Source: Chrysemys picta bellii (taxonomy: Eukaryota; Chordata; Testudines; Emydidae). Taken from it: a stretch of 64,000 bases of DNA. Location of the stretch: the NCBI RefSeq assembly GCF_011386835.1, contig NC_088791.1, positions 29,238,998 to 29,302,997 of the forward strand, given 5' to 3'. Within the stretch, counting starts at the first letter, position 1. Every line of letters starts with the position of its first letter. The notes beneath the pieces are model-generated. The model worked only from the letters and a program-made list of their open reading frames with translations. It made no database searches and was not told where the DNA came from. Positions 48,837-60,907 of the stretch are shown here, one piece after another. A program made the position numbers and the translations under genes.

Positions 48837-49119
48837 GGTATGTCTACACAGCCAAGAAAAACGCAGGGCTGGCCCGTGTCAGCCGACTCAGGCTCACAGG
48901 GCTCTGGATACGGAGCTGTTTCATTGCTGTATAGACTACTGAGCTTGGACTGGAGCTGAGATCTGCGACCCTCCTACCTTGCGGGGTCATAAAGTCCAGG
49001 CTCCAGCCCAAGCCCAGAAGTCTATACAGCAATGAAATAGCTGGGCAGGCCAACCCCCATGAGCCCAAGTTGGCTGGCACGGGCCAGCCGTGGGTGTCTA
49101 GTTACTGTGTAGGCATACC
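48837..49119. mobile_element. palindromic MITE (gggtatgtctacac family)
   Basis: Left arm GGTATGTCTACACAG, gggctggcccgtgtcagcc; right arm ggctggcacgggccagcc, CTGTGTAGGCATACC. The centre carries two smaller inverted motifs, ctgtttcattgctgtatag / ctatacagcaatgaaatag. The whole can fold into one long hairpin. Open frames on both strands here come from this symmetry. Confidence 0.82.
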
Positions 49120-49633
49120 TCCAGGGCACATGCATGGCTCCAACAGATACTGCAGGCCAAAAGAATCCGCCAAGACTGTAATGCATATAGACAAGCATCT
49201 GAAGAAGCAGCTTAGAGTTGGGAACAAAATTATGTGACTTTTTTTGAAAAATGAACAATTATGCAACTGCATAATTTCATCATGCAAACACAAGGGGTGC
49301 TGATTTATTTATTGTACATAAATTGTTGTAACTATAAATAATACAACAATAGATAAAGATATCACACGCTGTACCTTGCAAACAATCTACAGTAACTGTA
49401 TAATGGACAATTCTAAAAATCATCAAGAAGTCCCATTTACGTGTTTTTATAATAGAGTTAGACACCAAAGGGCTACATAGTGGAGTTACCATGAGCCTTG
49501 AATAAGAGGCTATGCACAGTTGCACTTCTTCAGAATCAGAATCAGACATTCAAAATTCAGTTTCTGTTTCCTTTGCGCTCCAAGGGGCAGCGAGATGCTC
49601 CTGTCACATATGTGACACAGCTTACCAGCGTGG

Positions 49634-49820
49634 GGGAGGGATAGCTCAGTGGTTTGAGCATTGGCCTACTAAACCCAGGGTTGTGAGCCCAATCCTTGAA
49701 GGGGACCACTTAGGGATCTGGGGCAAAATCAGTACTTGGTCCTGCTAGTGAAAGCAGGGGGCTGGACTCAATGACCTTTCAGGGTTGCTTCCAGCTCTAT
49801 GAGATAGGTATATCTCCATA
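49634..49820 (+). mobile_element. tRNA-derived SINE (turtle Cry type)
   Basis: The start gggagggatagctcagtggt is a tRNA-like RNA polymerase III A box, and gggttgtgagcccaatcc (about 49678-49695) is the B box. The tail has cttagggatctggggc, gtacttggtcctgctagtg and gggctggactcaatgacc. I recognise this as the tRNA-derived SINE of cryptodiran turtles. It ends in a short AT/TA repeat. Best single clue to the organism. Confidence 0.85.
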
Positions 49821-50564
49821 TATATGTATATTTTTTACCTGCTCCTCCATGCCAGCTCACCTGTGTTAGCCCGTGCATAAGTGGGGTGGATTCCAGGGTC
49901 TACCCACTCCCAACCCATCTACTCGGGAGAGGGAGTAGCAGCTCTATAACGGTTGCTTCCTCCCCTCTGCACAGACTGGTGATGCAGGTAGCCCACAGAG
50001 AGGAATAAGGATGTGTCTTATTCATCCATGTTGCCCAGTGTGGGTCGGTAGTCAGCTCATAATTCAGCATTAAGAAAATAAATTCTTGAACAGATATTGC
50101 AATTCTCAGATATGGATATGACTATGTTTGGGAGCCTTCATTTGTTTTGTCTGTTCTGCTCAACAGGAAGGACTTTTATGTATATAAATTAAGCAACTTA
50201 CTTGATACTTATGTTTGCATTTTTGTAAAATGTTTAGTCCCCTTTTCTCTAGCAAGCAAAGATGACCGTTAATATTAAGTAATAATTCAAAAGCTGTAAT
50301 GTATAAAAATGTCTTTGGTGTGTTTTAATTTGGTACAAAAGTATAAATGTCAAACTATTTACTTCCTCGTTTCACAGTTTTATATTTACCATATGCAAAC
50401 TGTTTTAAAATAATGGTCTTTCACCACCACTGATACAGTAAATTAATTAGCTTTAAAATTCTCAATCCTAAATTGGAAAAAGATTGACAATGAAGTTTGT
50501 TAATTCAATTCTTAGTCTAAGTGAATAAAAATTACTTTAAAATGGCTTCTTTTTACCGCAGTGA
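49821..50564. other. intron sequence, nothing recognised
   Basis: No gene or repeat that I can name. Confidence 0.45.
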
Positions 50565-51075
50565 CCACCACATAGACTTATAGACTTTAAAGTCAGAAGG
50601 GACCATCATCATCTAGTCTGACCTCCTCTGTACTGCAGTCCACAGACCCTCACCCAACCACTCCTCAATAGACTCTTAATCTCTGGGTGAGTTACTGAAG
50701 TCCTCAAATCATGATTTAAAGATTTTAAGTTACAGAAAATCCATCATTTATACTAGTTTAAACCTGCAAGCATGCCCCATGCTGTAGAGGAAGGATCTCT
50801 GCCAATCTGACGCGGGGGAAAATTCCTTCCTGACCCCAAATATGGCGATCAGTTAGACCCTGAGCATGTGTGCAAGATCCACCAGCCAGACACTTGGGAA
50901 AGAATTCTATGTAGTAACTCAGAGCCCTCCCCATCTAGTGTCCCATCACCAGCCATTGGAGATATTTTCTGCTAGCAGTCATAGATCAGCTAGATGCCGT
51001 TGTAGGCAATCTCATCATGCCATCCCCTCCATGCACTTATCAAGCTCAGTATCTTTTGCTGGCTTTCTCAGCTGA
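50565..51075 (-). mobile_element. CR1 3' untranslated region fragment
   Basis: Plus-strand text atagactttaaagtcagaag, ggaccatcatcatctagtct, ttccttcctgaccccaaata and tcatgccatcccctccatgc is the reverse complement of a CR1 3' region. About 500 bases, no coding part. Confidence 0.72.
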
Positions 51076-51579
51076 GGGGCCACAGATTGAGTGGGGTTGG
51101 AGAAAGACAAGCCAGTGCAATGTTAGAGGTAGTCCCACAAGATCCTATTGTCCGATTCAGCTTGGTAAATCCTAGGCTGAAATAACATTTTTAGATATAG
51201 ATATAGATATTTTGGTGCTGTCATTTGCACAACAGCCAACAGTATACCAATCAGGCATAGAGCCACCAGCTTCCATTTCTTCCTGTTGTGTCCCTCTGCC
51301 TTACGCAGGGGATGTATGGTGCTCATGGAATGAATCACGGCTATGTAGCAAATGAGGTTTTTACCTAAGATACCAAAATTGAATGGCATCCTATTAAAAA
51401 TATAGGAAGAGAAACTGAGGAAAAATCTACATAGAGAATCCAAAGGGCATAATACTGTGTCCAAAATTTTACACTGATTTCACACCTACATTTAGAAAAA
51501 AAACAGAAATGTATGCCCATTATAGGACCATTTTAGAACACAAACCTAACTATGGAGTCACTACCAGGCTTCCATAATA

Positions 51580-51943
51580 CAGTAGAACCTCAGAGTTACG
51601 AACTGACTGGTCAACAACACACTTCCTTTGGAACCGAAAGTATGCAATCAGGCAGCAGAGACCAAAAAAAAATAAAGCAAATATTGTACAGTACAGTGCT
51701 GTGTTAAATTTAAACTACTAAAAAAATAAAGGGGAAGTTTAAAAAAAAAAAAAGATGCGACAAGGTAAGGAAACTGTTTTTGTGCTTGTTTCATTTAAAT
51801 TAAGATGACTAAGAGCAGCATTTTTCTTCTGCATAGTAAACTTCTAAAGCTGTTTTAACTTTTTGGGGAAAAAAAACAATGTTTTGTTCAGAGTGACGAA
51901 TAACCTCCATTCCCAAGGTGTTCATAACTCTGAGGCTCTACTG
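51580..51943. mobile_element. TcMar (Tigger-like) non-autonomous element
   Basis: Ends CAGTAGAACCTCAGAGTTAC and the complement of CTCTGAGGCTCTACTG, with TA on each side (51578-51579, 51944-51945). 364 bp, with A-rich runs inside; no transposase. Confidence 0.85.
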
Positions 51944-51945
51944 TA

Positions 51946-52559
51946 TAAGATATAGCGTATCACTAAATCCAACACTGAAATGAAATGAAATATAGCAACT
52001 GATTAAAAGTACATAGAGAACTATACAGCAGTTTATGGCACAAACTAGAGAACAGTGTATCCTACTCAAACTGCAGGGGGTATTGAAGTGGGCAGACTGT
52101 AGTTATCAAAACTGGTATCTGGACAAGACATCACAAATTCTCCAACTTGTGCAAGAAGTGCCACAAGATCTTCAATGACACAAGCATTCAGAAACCATTT
52201 AATTTTTGTTTTACCAAAAATCTACAATTTCTTTTCTTACAATATTGTTTTCTTACCTACTTGTTTGTGTCTTACTGCTTTTCTTTTTTAAATGAGTGAA
52301 ATCAAAGGAAAAAAATTAAATTATTAATTCAGTAGCTTAGAAAAAGACTATATAATACAATTATTCAGGTAAGGAGTTAATGGACATGCAAATATTTTTC
52401 TAAAAATAAGTTTAAGAAACAATTTGTCTGAATGCATTTCATTCAGAATGCTGCATTTTTAATCAAAAGTTATTTTCTTTAAAAGAGTAACATACAGTTA
52501 CGGATCACAGAGACAATTCATATGTATTATTTAAATAGATTATCATTTTTTAATCTTTT
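51946..52559. other. intron or flanking sequence, nothing recognised
   Basis: AT-rich, no recognisable element. Confidence 0.45.
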
Positions 52560-53690
52560 AGAAAGTAACCAACTCCACAAATTGGGCATGACTCAGAAGT
52601 GGGAAGGCTTTTTCTAGGTCAGCAAGAGAAAGACAACCGTGGGCCCCTTTAAGGATAGCCTCTCCCTGCCTTTTTTCATCCCCCCACTTGTGGGCAGTCA
52701 ACTTCCTCATGCGTTGGGTTTGATGAGAGGGGCTCCTTGGCAGAACAAAAGTGTACAATTTAAGCTTATTGGCTCCCACACACCCTGCAGTTGGGAAGAA
52801 CACCCCCATCCCCACTGCTCCTTGGTAACTGGCATTAAAAGTAGGATTGGGGTTTGGGGCCTTGCTGTGGTCATCATGCTAGTAGCCTTTTTGGACTGGG
52901 AAAGAATTTTTCCCTCACTGCCAGATTTGGCTTGGGTGTTGTATGGTTTTCTTCCTTCCTCTCAGCAGCCCAGGCCCCCAGAGGGTAGGTTAGGTTTTAA
53001 AATTTGTGTTGTTGCAAATTGGCAGGTGCCCAGAGCAGGTGCTTGCTCAATAGAGGGTCCGGTTCCCTGACAAACTAGAATTGAAGCGCAAACAGGAGAA
53101 GAGGTTACACTCCCAGAGCAGGCACTAGTTTAAATGTGGAATTTTCTTGAAAGTAGTATCCGAACAATCAAACACACACAACTTGCACAGGCCTCACTGC
53201 ATCTGAGTCTCTCTGCAGCACATGCCAAACTCTCCTGCTGCTGCAACTACACTTGCTCCCCAGCGCTGTCCCTTTTGACCTCCTCAACAGATCTCCAATC
53301 CTTAAAGAGACAGAGCACTAATAACTATAACCTTGGCATTCCCTTCTGAGTGCTGCAAAGTCGTTTCCTAAAAAGGTGGGGAACTGGGTTGGGGCTTCTG
53401 TCTGACAGGGCAAGGAGATAATCCCTTTTCCTCAAACACTCAACCTTTGTACAGGGGGAAGGCAGTGGGGTCCCACCAATGGGACCAGGTTAAAGATGTG
53501 GAGAGGTGGGACTGAGGACAGCCCTCCTCCAGGTGGAATGGATTACAAAGGAGGGGCGACCTGCATGGGATAAGTTATTGCCAGAGTGTTTCCCAGATGT
53601 GTTACTTAATAAAGTTATGGCCTAGTTAAACTACACTCCTGGCAATGTGTCTTCCTACAGCATATGTCAACCTGAACATTGCCAGGCCTG
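52560..53690 (+). repeat. unclassified repeat-like block, possibly LTR-derived
   Basis: This block is richer in G and C than its flanks and contains motifs I associate with a dispersed reptile repeat (ttttccctcactgccagatt, cttccttcctctcagcagcc) and near its end a poly(A) signal (aataaa, 53608-53613). I could not find matching ends or a target duplication. The frame at 52639-53070 shows no protein family. Confidence 0.35.
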
Positions 53691-54592
53691 AATTTTACAT
53701 ACCACTAAGCACACAGTTAAGGTTCTTTTTATAAGAGGAAAATAATAGTGCGTGGGAGCAGAGTGGTTCTGACCACATTAGCTATGGAAGACAGAGCTGT
53801 GGAAGGAGGAGATATGCAAATAGATCTTGGAGGGACAATCCAAGCCAAAACTATAAAAAACCATTACTCAAGACACATACAGAATCAGCTTCATTAGATT
53901 ACAAAGAACAACTTCTACAATGAAATGAACTGTCTACAGTGTATCATTATAGGTTTTCTAACATAAAATCCATTCCAGAACACAGATGTTAATATTTTTA
54001 ATTAATTTATACACTGAAATTTAGAAACCAGGATTCCATTTCTTTCTTTGTTGAAAATTATACATGAGTGGAGAAAGTTAAACTACATACACCAGAAAAA
54101 AACCCTAATGCTTGCTTTGAAATCTAGTCACAGACAGATTAACATCTTGTGATACAATCCCTGTAGTAGAAGCAGCTGACAAGATGAGTAATGGACTGCA
54201 TCCGATTATCTTCAGCTCCGTGGCAATCATTTCCCATCAGTTTCCTATCTCTTAACCAGCAAACCTGGAAGAAGGTCACCATTCTGTCAATTTCTTTTCT
54301 TTTCTTTGCCCAATGAGTAGGTTTTAAAAATGCAGGGAACACATGAATCTCTGTAAATTAAGAGGTCTGATTAAATTACCATTGGCTGGTGTACAACTGG
54401 CTTACATGAACACTGCATGATTTGTCAAATTCCTTAAGTAATATAGTCTCCAAGAAGTAAATCATTGCATTAATGCATATAATACAGTGCAGTTCCCCTT
54501 TTCATGCAATCTATTATTTTCTTTTTACAAAAAGAACTTTAACTGTATTTAATGGCATCTAAAATTCAGGGATAGTAATATTCAGGTCAACA
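53691..54592. other. intron or flanking sequence, nothing recognised
   Basis: No supported gene. The minus frame 54139-54342 was considered as an exon and rejected. Confidence 0.45.
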
Positions 54593-54594
54593 TA

Positions 54595-54785
54595 CACCTC
54601 TACCCCAATATAACGCAAGCCGATATAACATGAATTCGGATATAACGCAGTAAAGCAGTGCTCCGGGGGGAGGGGGGACTGCACACTCCGGTGGATCAAA
54701 GCAAGTTCGATATGACGCGGTTTCACCTATAACGCGGTAAGGTTTTTTTGGCTCCCGAGGACAGCGTTATATCGAGGTAGAGGTG
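54595..54785. mobile_element. TcMar (Tigger-like) MITE, second copy
   Basis: Same family as 21977-22149: ends CACCTCTACCCC and GGTAGAGGTG with TA on each side, inner gatataacgc and gttatatcg arms, central actccggtggatcaaagc. 191 bp. Confidence 0.92.
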
Positions 54786-54787
54786 TA

Positions 54788-55501
54788 TTCATATATTTCT
54801 CATTATGGGACATATCTGAATCAAACTTTCAAAGCCTTATTCCTATCAACTGAAGAGCTATACATTGTCAGAGAACTGTATATGCATTCATTAAACAAGT
54901 AATTCCTGCATAAGCAATATTGTGGAAGGTTTACCATGAACTATACTGTATACACTCTGCCTGATTCTAATATAACACCAGAGTGAATGAGAAAAATACT
55001 ACTGAAATAAACCTTTATGAGATTAGGATTGACCCCACAGTATTTATTACTTTTGTTTTATAGACTATTCTGAAAAGAATGCGTTATTAATTCCATAAAT
55101 GTTTTGGAATATGCCAAACCAATTCTATATATTGAAAAGTTACTGTATTCTGAATATAAAAACACTGACTGTAACCTTCATCTATACAGTGGCTACTTTA
55201 CACACCACCACTGGTGCCAAGAAACTCTAGTGCAGGCATAGCTGGCCAGGGGAGGGTCATCCCAGCACAGGAGGATCCTCCAGTGGTACTGGATCAATTT
55301 AGTGGCTCCTATGTAACTCTGGTAGTCAGTGTAAAAGGCATAACCAATGCTTCTCTGCATCTTGACAATCCCTAATTGTGGGACAACTGGAGTCACTGGC
55401 AAGCAACATAAATTAGAGGAACTCTCCAACTGCCTTGGATTGGCCCAGTGCACAGTCAGTCAGGATTGACTAATTATAAAAGTACCTTTAAATGACACGT
55501 A
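54788..55501. other. sequence without recognised gene
   Basis: The minus frame 55193-55453 (86 codons) has no recognisable domain. Otherwise AT-rich. Confidence 0.4.
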
Positions 55502-55748
55502 GGCTACCACTACACTAGAGAACTTACAGTGCTGCAGTTGCCGCTGCTGTAAGCTCTCTAATGTAGCTGCTCTAAACCAACGGGAGAGAGCTCTCCCATC
55601 GGCTAAACTACTCCAGCTCTCCTGCCAACTTAGTGCTGTCCACACCGGTGCTTATGTCAGTGTAACTTATGTCGCTCAGGGGGATGCTTTATTCACATTC
55701 TTGAGCAACGTAAGTTATGCCGACATAAGCTGTAGTGTAGACATAGCC
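55502..55748. mobile_element. Harbinger-like MITE, second copy
   Basis: Ends GGCTACCACTACACTAGAG and GTAGTGTAGACATAGCC. Internal cttatgtcagtgtaacttatgtcgctc is shared with 48260-48556 in the other orientation. No clear TWA duplication remains. Confidence 0.75.
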
Positions 55749-56335
55749 CCAGACTACTAAATTACTTCTGAAAATGGGACATAGGCATTTTTGTAAATGT
55801 TATTCTTAGAGGTCTACATTCTCTTCTATTTCATCATGTAAAGTCCAAGGAAAATTATCAGAAATTAGATTCCAGTTTCACCCCATTCCCTACCACTGCA
55901 TTTTTCTCCCTCTTACACAATTTATAAATTAGACTCAGTCTCACAAACTTTCCTCGAATGAGTATTCCTTACTCATGCACTGAAGCCAATGGGACTCTGC
56001 ATGAGTAGGGGGTTGCAGGATTGGGTCTTTTCTCAACAACACAGTTTACATTAGCACACACATTACACAGAAAAAGCTGGGGCATGGTGGGAACAACATT
56101 GGTTATGTTTAGGCCAAGAAACATAATATATAGTATGGGACAAATTCTGATCTCAAATACTTTGGAGTAACTAGCATGGGTCTTGCATCCACACATCTGA
56201 TGGCAGAAGATGACTGTAAAAGGAGGTCTCTGTACCCTCAAGTATACTGTAACTTTCTGGTATGGGTCATGATTCAGCAAAGCACTACTGTCTCATTGTT
56301 CACCTGTACTCCCCCATCTGTCTGTATCAAACTGT

Positions 56336-56425
56336 TGTTTTTTGTCTTATACTTAAGAGTGTAACCTCTCCAGGGTGGGGACTGTCTTTTTGTTCTGTGT
56401 TTGTATAGCACCTAGCACAATAAGT
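56336..56425 (+). repeat. L2 LINE 3'-end-like fragment
   Basis: Text gtaacctctccagggtggggactgt then gtttgtatagcacctagcac matches the conserved L2 3' end (gtaagctc--gggcaggga, agcgcctagcaca). Old and short. Confidence 0.55.
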
Positions 56426-56853
56426 TCCTGGTCTATGACTGGGATACAAACAATCACACACCACAAAAGCACATCCTTAACTTTAAGCATGTGCATAGTC
56501 CCATGGACTTCAACAGTATTTCTCAGATACTTTAAATTAAGCATGTGCTTACTTGCGTCATTAAATTGGGGTTATAATTAGCTATTACCATAAAGGCTTT
56601 TTCCATCTCTTATACTTTGATTTCACATGTTGCCTTGAAAATTACTGCCTTGGTATTACCCTTGTGTCCAGACAATATTATTGTGCATCTTCCTCCACAT
56701 TAACTCGTTCTTCCCAGACGAACAAAGAATGCTACATCAGTGAAGAATAATGCCTCCTGGCACTGTCCCTCAGACAGTGGTAATTCATCTTACTGCCCAG
56801 CATGGCTGAGCCTCATAGGAGCCATAATCTGGACATTTACTAGGATATACTTA

Positions 56854-57720
56854 GGCTATATCTACACTTGAGATCTTACAGCGGCACAACTGTAGTGATG
56901 CAGCTGCACTGCTACAAGATCTTTCATGTAGCCACTCTATGCTGATTAAAAAGAGCTCTCCCGTCGACATAATTAAACCACCCCTAACGAGCAGCAGTAG
57001 CTATGTCTCCCGCCGACATAGCATTGTGCACACTACCACTTATGCTGGTGAAATTTATGTCACTCAGGGTGTTTGTTTTTTCCACACCTGTAACAGTCTT
57101 CTCTGGGGGAGCGTGTCCTAGTGCTCACGGCTGCAACTTCTGACTGCCAAGGGGGTTGTGGGAAGGGGAGCCCAGGCCCTCCCATTCCACTGGACTCTGA
57201 CCCAGAGCCCTTTGGGCTACCAGTAGTTTGGCAACCAAGGCTGTTTAAGACTGTCCTCCTTGGGCCTCTTCCTCTCGTCCATCCAGCCGTCTCCTCCCCC
57301 CCCCCCCATGGGGTCAGCTTAGTCCAAGGCTTTCCCCTGGTGTGGAAACTGAAACAACAATAAGTACATCCACATTCCACAAGATACTTCCCTCTCTGGG
57401 TGTCTCTGGGTTGGGTCCTCCCTTCCCTCAGGGACGGCCCCTTTGAGCAGCTTTTCGGAGTCTTAGGCGTCCCTCTGCTCTGCTGGAGCTTTGGGCTGCA
57501 AGTCTGCTCACCTCAGCTCTGCCACCCAAATGAGCTAATTCCCTGCCTTTTAATTCCTCCATCAGATGGAGCATTTGCATCAGGTGTGGCAGGGCAGAGC
57601 TGGCTGAGCCCAAAATAATCCCTTAACACCTTGTTGCCCAGTGTGTGGTTTGTACACCCCATCACAACACCCTTGAGCTACATAAGTTTTGCCGATATAA
57701 GGAGTAGTGCAGACATGGTC
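56854..57720. mobile_element. Harbinger-like MITE, third copy, split by an LTR
   Basis: Ends GGCTATATCTACACTTGAG (56854) and GTAGTGCAGACATGGTC (57720), each flanked by tta (56851-56853, 57721-57723). The body is interrupted at 57089-57671 by a solo LTR and its duplicated target; the two parts join in the middle of the gtcactcagggtgtt/ccttgagctacataag arm. Confidence 0.85.
57089..57666 (-). mobile_element. solo LTR (578 bp) with 5-bp target duplication
   Basis: TGTAACAGTC...ATCACA bounded by acacc on both sides (57084-57088, 57667-57671). Read on the minus strand it begins TGTGATGGGGTG and has an ATTAAAAGGCAGG TATA-like site. A C12 run lies near 57297. The frames in it show no retroviral domain. 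It is nested in a Harbinger-like MITE. Confidence 0.82.
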
Positions 57721-58066
57721 TTAGAGCAAGCAATACTGTAAATTAAGGTTATCTGAAGTAAATCTCTTTATTGTAAAACAAGATGATGGAGTCCTTCCCT
57801 GGAGACCGTACCTTGATGCAGTGGGAAGTCCAATGACCCAGAGAGCTAAGCCAGCGGTAATTTAACTCCTCACAGTGTTACCCAAGCCAGACATGTCAAA
57901 ATTAGTGACCAAACGAAAAGCAGTCCATATGTCCTCCAAGTTGGGGGTTGAGCGATAGGCCAACAACTTCTCTTTGTAAAAATGTTGTGCTACAGAAATA
58001 CAAGATAGCCATTCTGGCAAATAGCATGATAGAGAGGGATGGCAGGGCATTCTTCAGGTCCTAAGT

Positions 58067-58452
58067 CAGTGGTTCTAAACCAGGGGTACACGTACAGGGT
58101 CTTCCAGGGGTACATCGACTCATCTAGATATTTGTCTAGTTTTACAACAGACTACATAAAAAGCACTAGTGAAGTCACTACAAATTCAAATTTCATACAA
58201 TGATTTGTTTATACTGCTCTGTATACTATACACTGAAATGTAAGTACAATATTTATATTCCAATTGATTTATTTGATAATTATATGGTAAAAGTGAGGAA
58301 GTAAGCAATTTTGCAGTAATAGTGTGCTGTGACATTTATGTATTTTTATGTCTGATTTTATAAATTTTTAAGTGAGGTGAAACTTGGGGGTACACAAGAC
58401 AAATCAGACTCTTGAAAGGGGTACAGTAGTCTGGAAAGGTTGAGAACCACTG
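58067..58452. mobile_element. non-autonomous hAT element with perfect 8-bp duplication
   Basis: Inverted ends CAGTGGTTCTAAACC and GGTTGAGAACCACTG enclose 386 bp; identical tcctaagt octamers flank it (58059-58066, 58453-58460). Inner ggggtacac motifs repeat at both ends. No transposase. Confidence 0.93.
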
Positions 58453-58460
58453 TCCTAAGT

Positions 58461-60479
58461 GACATGACAGCATGGGAAGGATTCAGATTCAGAAGATGGA
58501 GTATTAGTTTATATTTTAGTATGACAACAGAAACAATAAGAACATTTTAAAGATACAATATCTGGACATTATATAAAATTCTCCTTTTGACAGTCTTCAT
58601 TATTACAATACAATGTATTGTAGATAGACTGAAATAAGTCTGTTCCTTTTATAGTTGGGAGTCATATTAGTATTGTAGTTGCTCAAATCAACTGCAAACT
58701 CCACATTTAGCTTAACGCTGCCTACTCAGAGGATTACAAGATTATTTTAGATGGTATGTACTGCAGGCTGGTAAAATCCAAGTGATAAAACTGCATTCCC
58801 ACATGCTCTTATGAAACTGGCTTGATTCCATAGCTCAAAAAGTATAACCCATTTTTCAGTAGACAGCTTTTGAAGTGTCAATAAATTGCTGAACACCAGT
58901 GTCATAGAAGCAAAGATGTTTAAAGTTCTGCAGCCCCCACTACCATACAATAATATTAAGTATGACAAACTGATTTAAAGTTAGCTTTGAACACAAAATC
59001 AGAACAGCTTACCTAATTTAAAAAAAAAACATATAAACTACTAATTAACTTTGAGAATTACTGAAATGCAATCTCTAGAGCTCTGTTCTTAATATATCAA
59101 GTTAGTATTTTATATCAAATCCAGATTAAAGAAATGAGAATGAAAGAGTACCACTATATTCAGTATTAGAGGGTACCGAAAACATAAGATTTATTTTTTA
59201 CGAGTTTGTCTTCATTACATCCTAAATAGCAGAGCCACTCATGACGTAAGTTCAGAACTTAATGAGTACAATAACCTCCCATCTGTGAATTATCAGATTT
59301 GTGTGTATTTAACATTGCTATTCTAACATCAAAATACTATACCCACTCTGATATGCTACTCCCAAGCAAGTTCACATTTCACAACCATCCCCCCACACCT
59401 TATTTTTCCTGTGAAAACTTTGATATTTTGACTAGGATATGAAAAACATCTTTATTGTCAAGTCTCTTTGAAATGTAAAACAATACAGAGAATATAAGCT
59501 ATTTTCTGCAGGCTCGTGGAATAAGGCTTTGCATACTGATGCACACAATGTTCTCCATCTGTAGTCAAAAGCCTGGCATACTGAAAGACAGATTTGAGAA
59601 CATCACTCGGAAAACTGAAGATATTTAAAGTACAACCTAAATATTTTTTCCACCAATAAAGCAAGAGTGCAAGTGATTTAATAATTCTGTACAGCAAGAC
59701 CTCATGGGACTGAACTAAGGAAAATCCATTTGCACTATTTCTATAGCAACATAATTGCCAAATGTTAGACTATGAACAAAAGCTATCATTTTCAGTAGTA
59801 CAATTCATCAGTACAGAAACAGACTAATGCAAAACGTGTTCTGAATAAACCCTTGATATCTTCTACAGGTAATCAGGATTAAACTACAAAAAAGATTAGT
59901 GCATTTAAATTTCTGATGTTGTCTACATTATATATTGCAGGTAAATTTATTCAATAAACACCATCATGATTTTTTAAAAGAAATCTTTCTTTTACTGCAG
60001 GGCTTGGAATTTCATTACACTGAGTCTGATCACTTTAAGCCGAAGGTATAATGGTTTCTAGATTTCCAGCAGCAGTGCAAAATTAAAAAGGGTGTTTTTA
60101 TGCAACTGATAAAGTAATTAAAACTGTTTTTAAAATAAAACTTCCTGAACTAGAAAATAAAGGTTAAGAGTATATAGTTTTGAAACTCACCATTAGAACA
60201 CTTAGGTGATTCCTAAGAAAATCTATTTCCAAGCAGTAAAAATAATAAGTTCTTAAATAATGTCCTGTGTCTTTTAAGTGCTTCAAAAACATTAATCCTC
60301 TCATACCTCTGAAAGATAAGTATAAACTGTAAAAAAATAAATCTAATGCTTCAGAAAGTCAGTGGCCACCCAAGAGACTAACATTTTCTTGTACCCAGAA
60401 AACAGGTCCAGCATTGGCAGCAGTGTAAGGTTTCCTACACTCTTCTAATATGCTTTCACCTTGATCTTGAGGGGGGGAA
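58461..60479. other. sequence without recognised gene
   Basis: AT-rich. The minus frames at 58747-58968 and 59458-59697 were inspected and show no recognisable domain. Confidence 0.45.
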
Positions 60480-60499
60480 AAATGGTTACTTACCTTTCA

Positions 60500-60760
60500 T
60501 AACTTGTTCTTCGAGATGTGTTGCTCATGTCCATTGCATTCTAGGTGTGTGAATGCCCACATGCACAGCTGTCAGAGATTTTTGCCTTGGCGGTATCCGT
60601 AGGGTTGGCAGTGGCACCCTCTGGAGTGCTGCACTTATGCATCGGTATATTAGGTACCGCCAGCCCTTCTTGCCAGCAACACTGACAGAGGGGTAGGAGT
60701 GCGGGTAATGGAATGGATATGAGCAACATATCTCGAAGAACAACAGTTACGAAAGGTAGG
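60500..60760. repeat. left inverted terminal repeat of DIRS copy C
   Basis: Begins ttgttcttcgagatgtgttg. The part 60590-60683 (gtagggttggcagtggcacc, atcggtatattagg, cttcttgccagc) is complemented by 63908-64000. An internal inverted repeat pairs gttcttcgagatgtgttgctcat (60507-60529) with atgagcaacatatctcgaagaac (60719-60741). Confidence 0.85.
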
Positions 60761-60907
60761 TAACCATTTTTTTTCTTCGAGTGCTTTTTTGTTGTTGCTT
60801 TGATTCCATTCTAGGTGACTCACAAGCAGTATCCATGGAGGTGGGCTCAGAGTTCACAGCCGTGTGGCTTGCAACACTACTCTACCGAAACCAGCGTCGT
60901 CTCGAGC

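Larger units (their letters stand above)
47200..49215 (-). mobile_element. DIRS 5' fragment (copy E): right terminal repeat and gag start
   Basis: The minus-strand text at 48010-48080 reads GKRHVPERYAICKRTRKVKE then AYLKL, the zinc-finger region of DIRS gag, here with stops. The high-coordinate end (48755-48836 and 49120-49215) has agtaaaaaggaactgaaggg, a tgggaggcacgagga motif and the ending acaagcatctgaagaag, the typical right terminal repeat. Two MITEs are nested (48260-48556, 48837-49119). RT and recombinase are absent. The limit at 47200 is uncertain. Confidence 0.65.

Noticed and set aside
48837..49258. Paired 63-78 codon frames on the minus strand
   Set aside because: They lie largely in a palindromic MITE whose symmetry produces mirrored open frames.
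54139..54342. 67-codon minus frame, considered as an upstream COG5 exon
   Set aside because: No resemblance to the VLAKKRDPVSH region expected upstream of the 46949 exon, and no convincing splice sites.
55193..55453. 86-codon minus frame
   Set aside because: No domain or matching family, and no splice signals. Probably chance or old repeat.
59458..59697. 79-codon minus frame with an AG-preceded block, considered as a COG5 exon
   Set aside because: The sequence does not resemble any COG5 segment and has no donor in phase.
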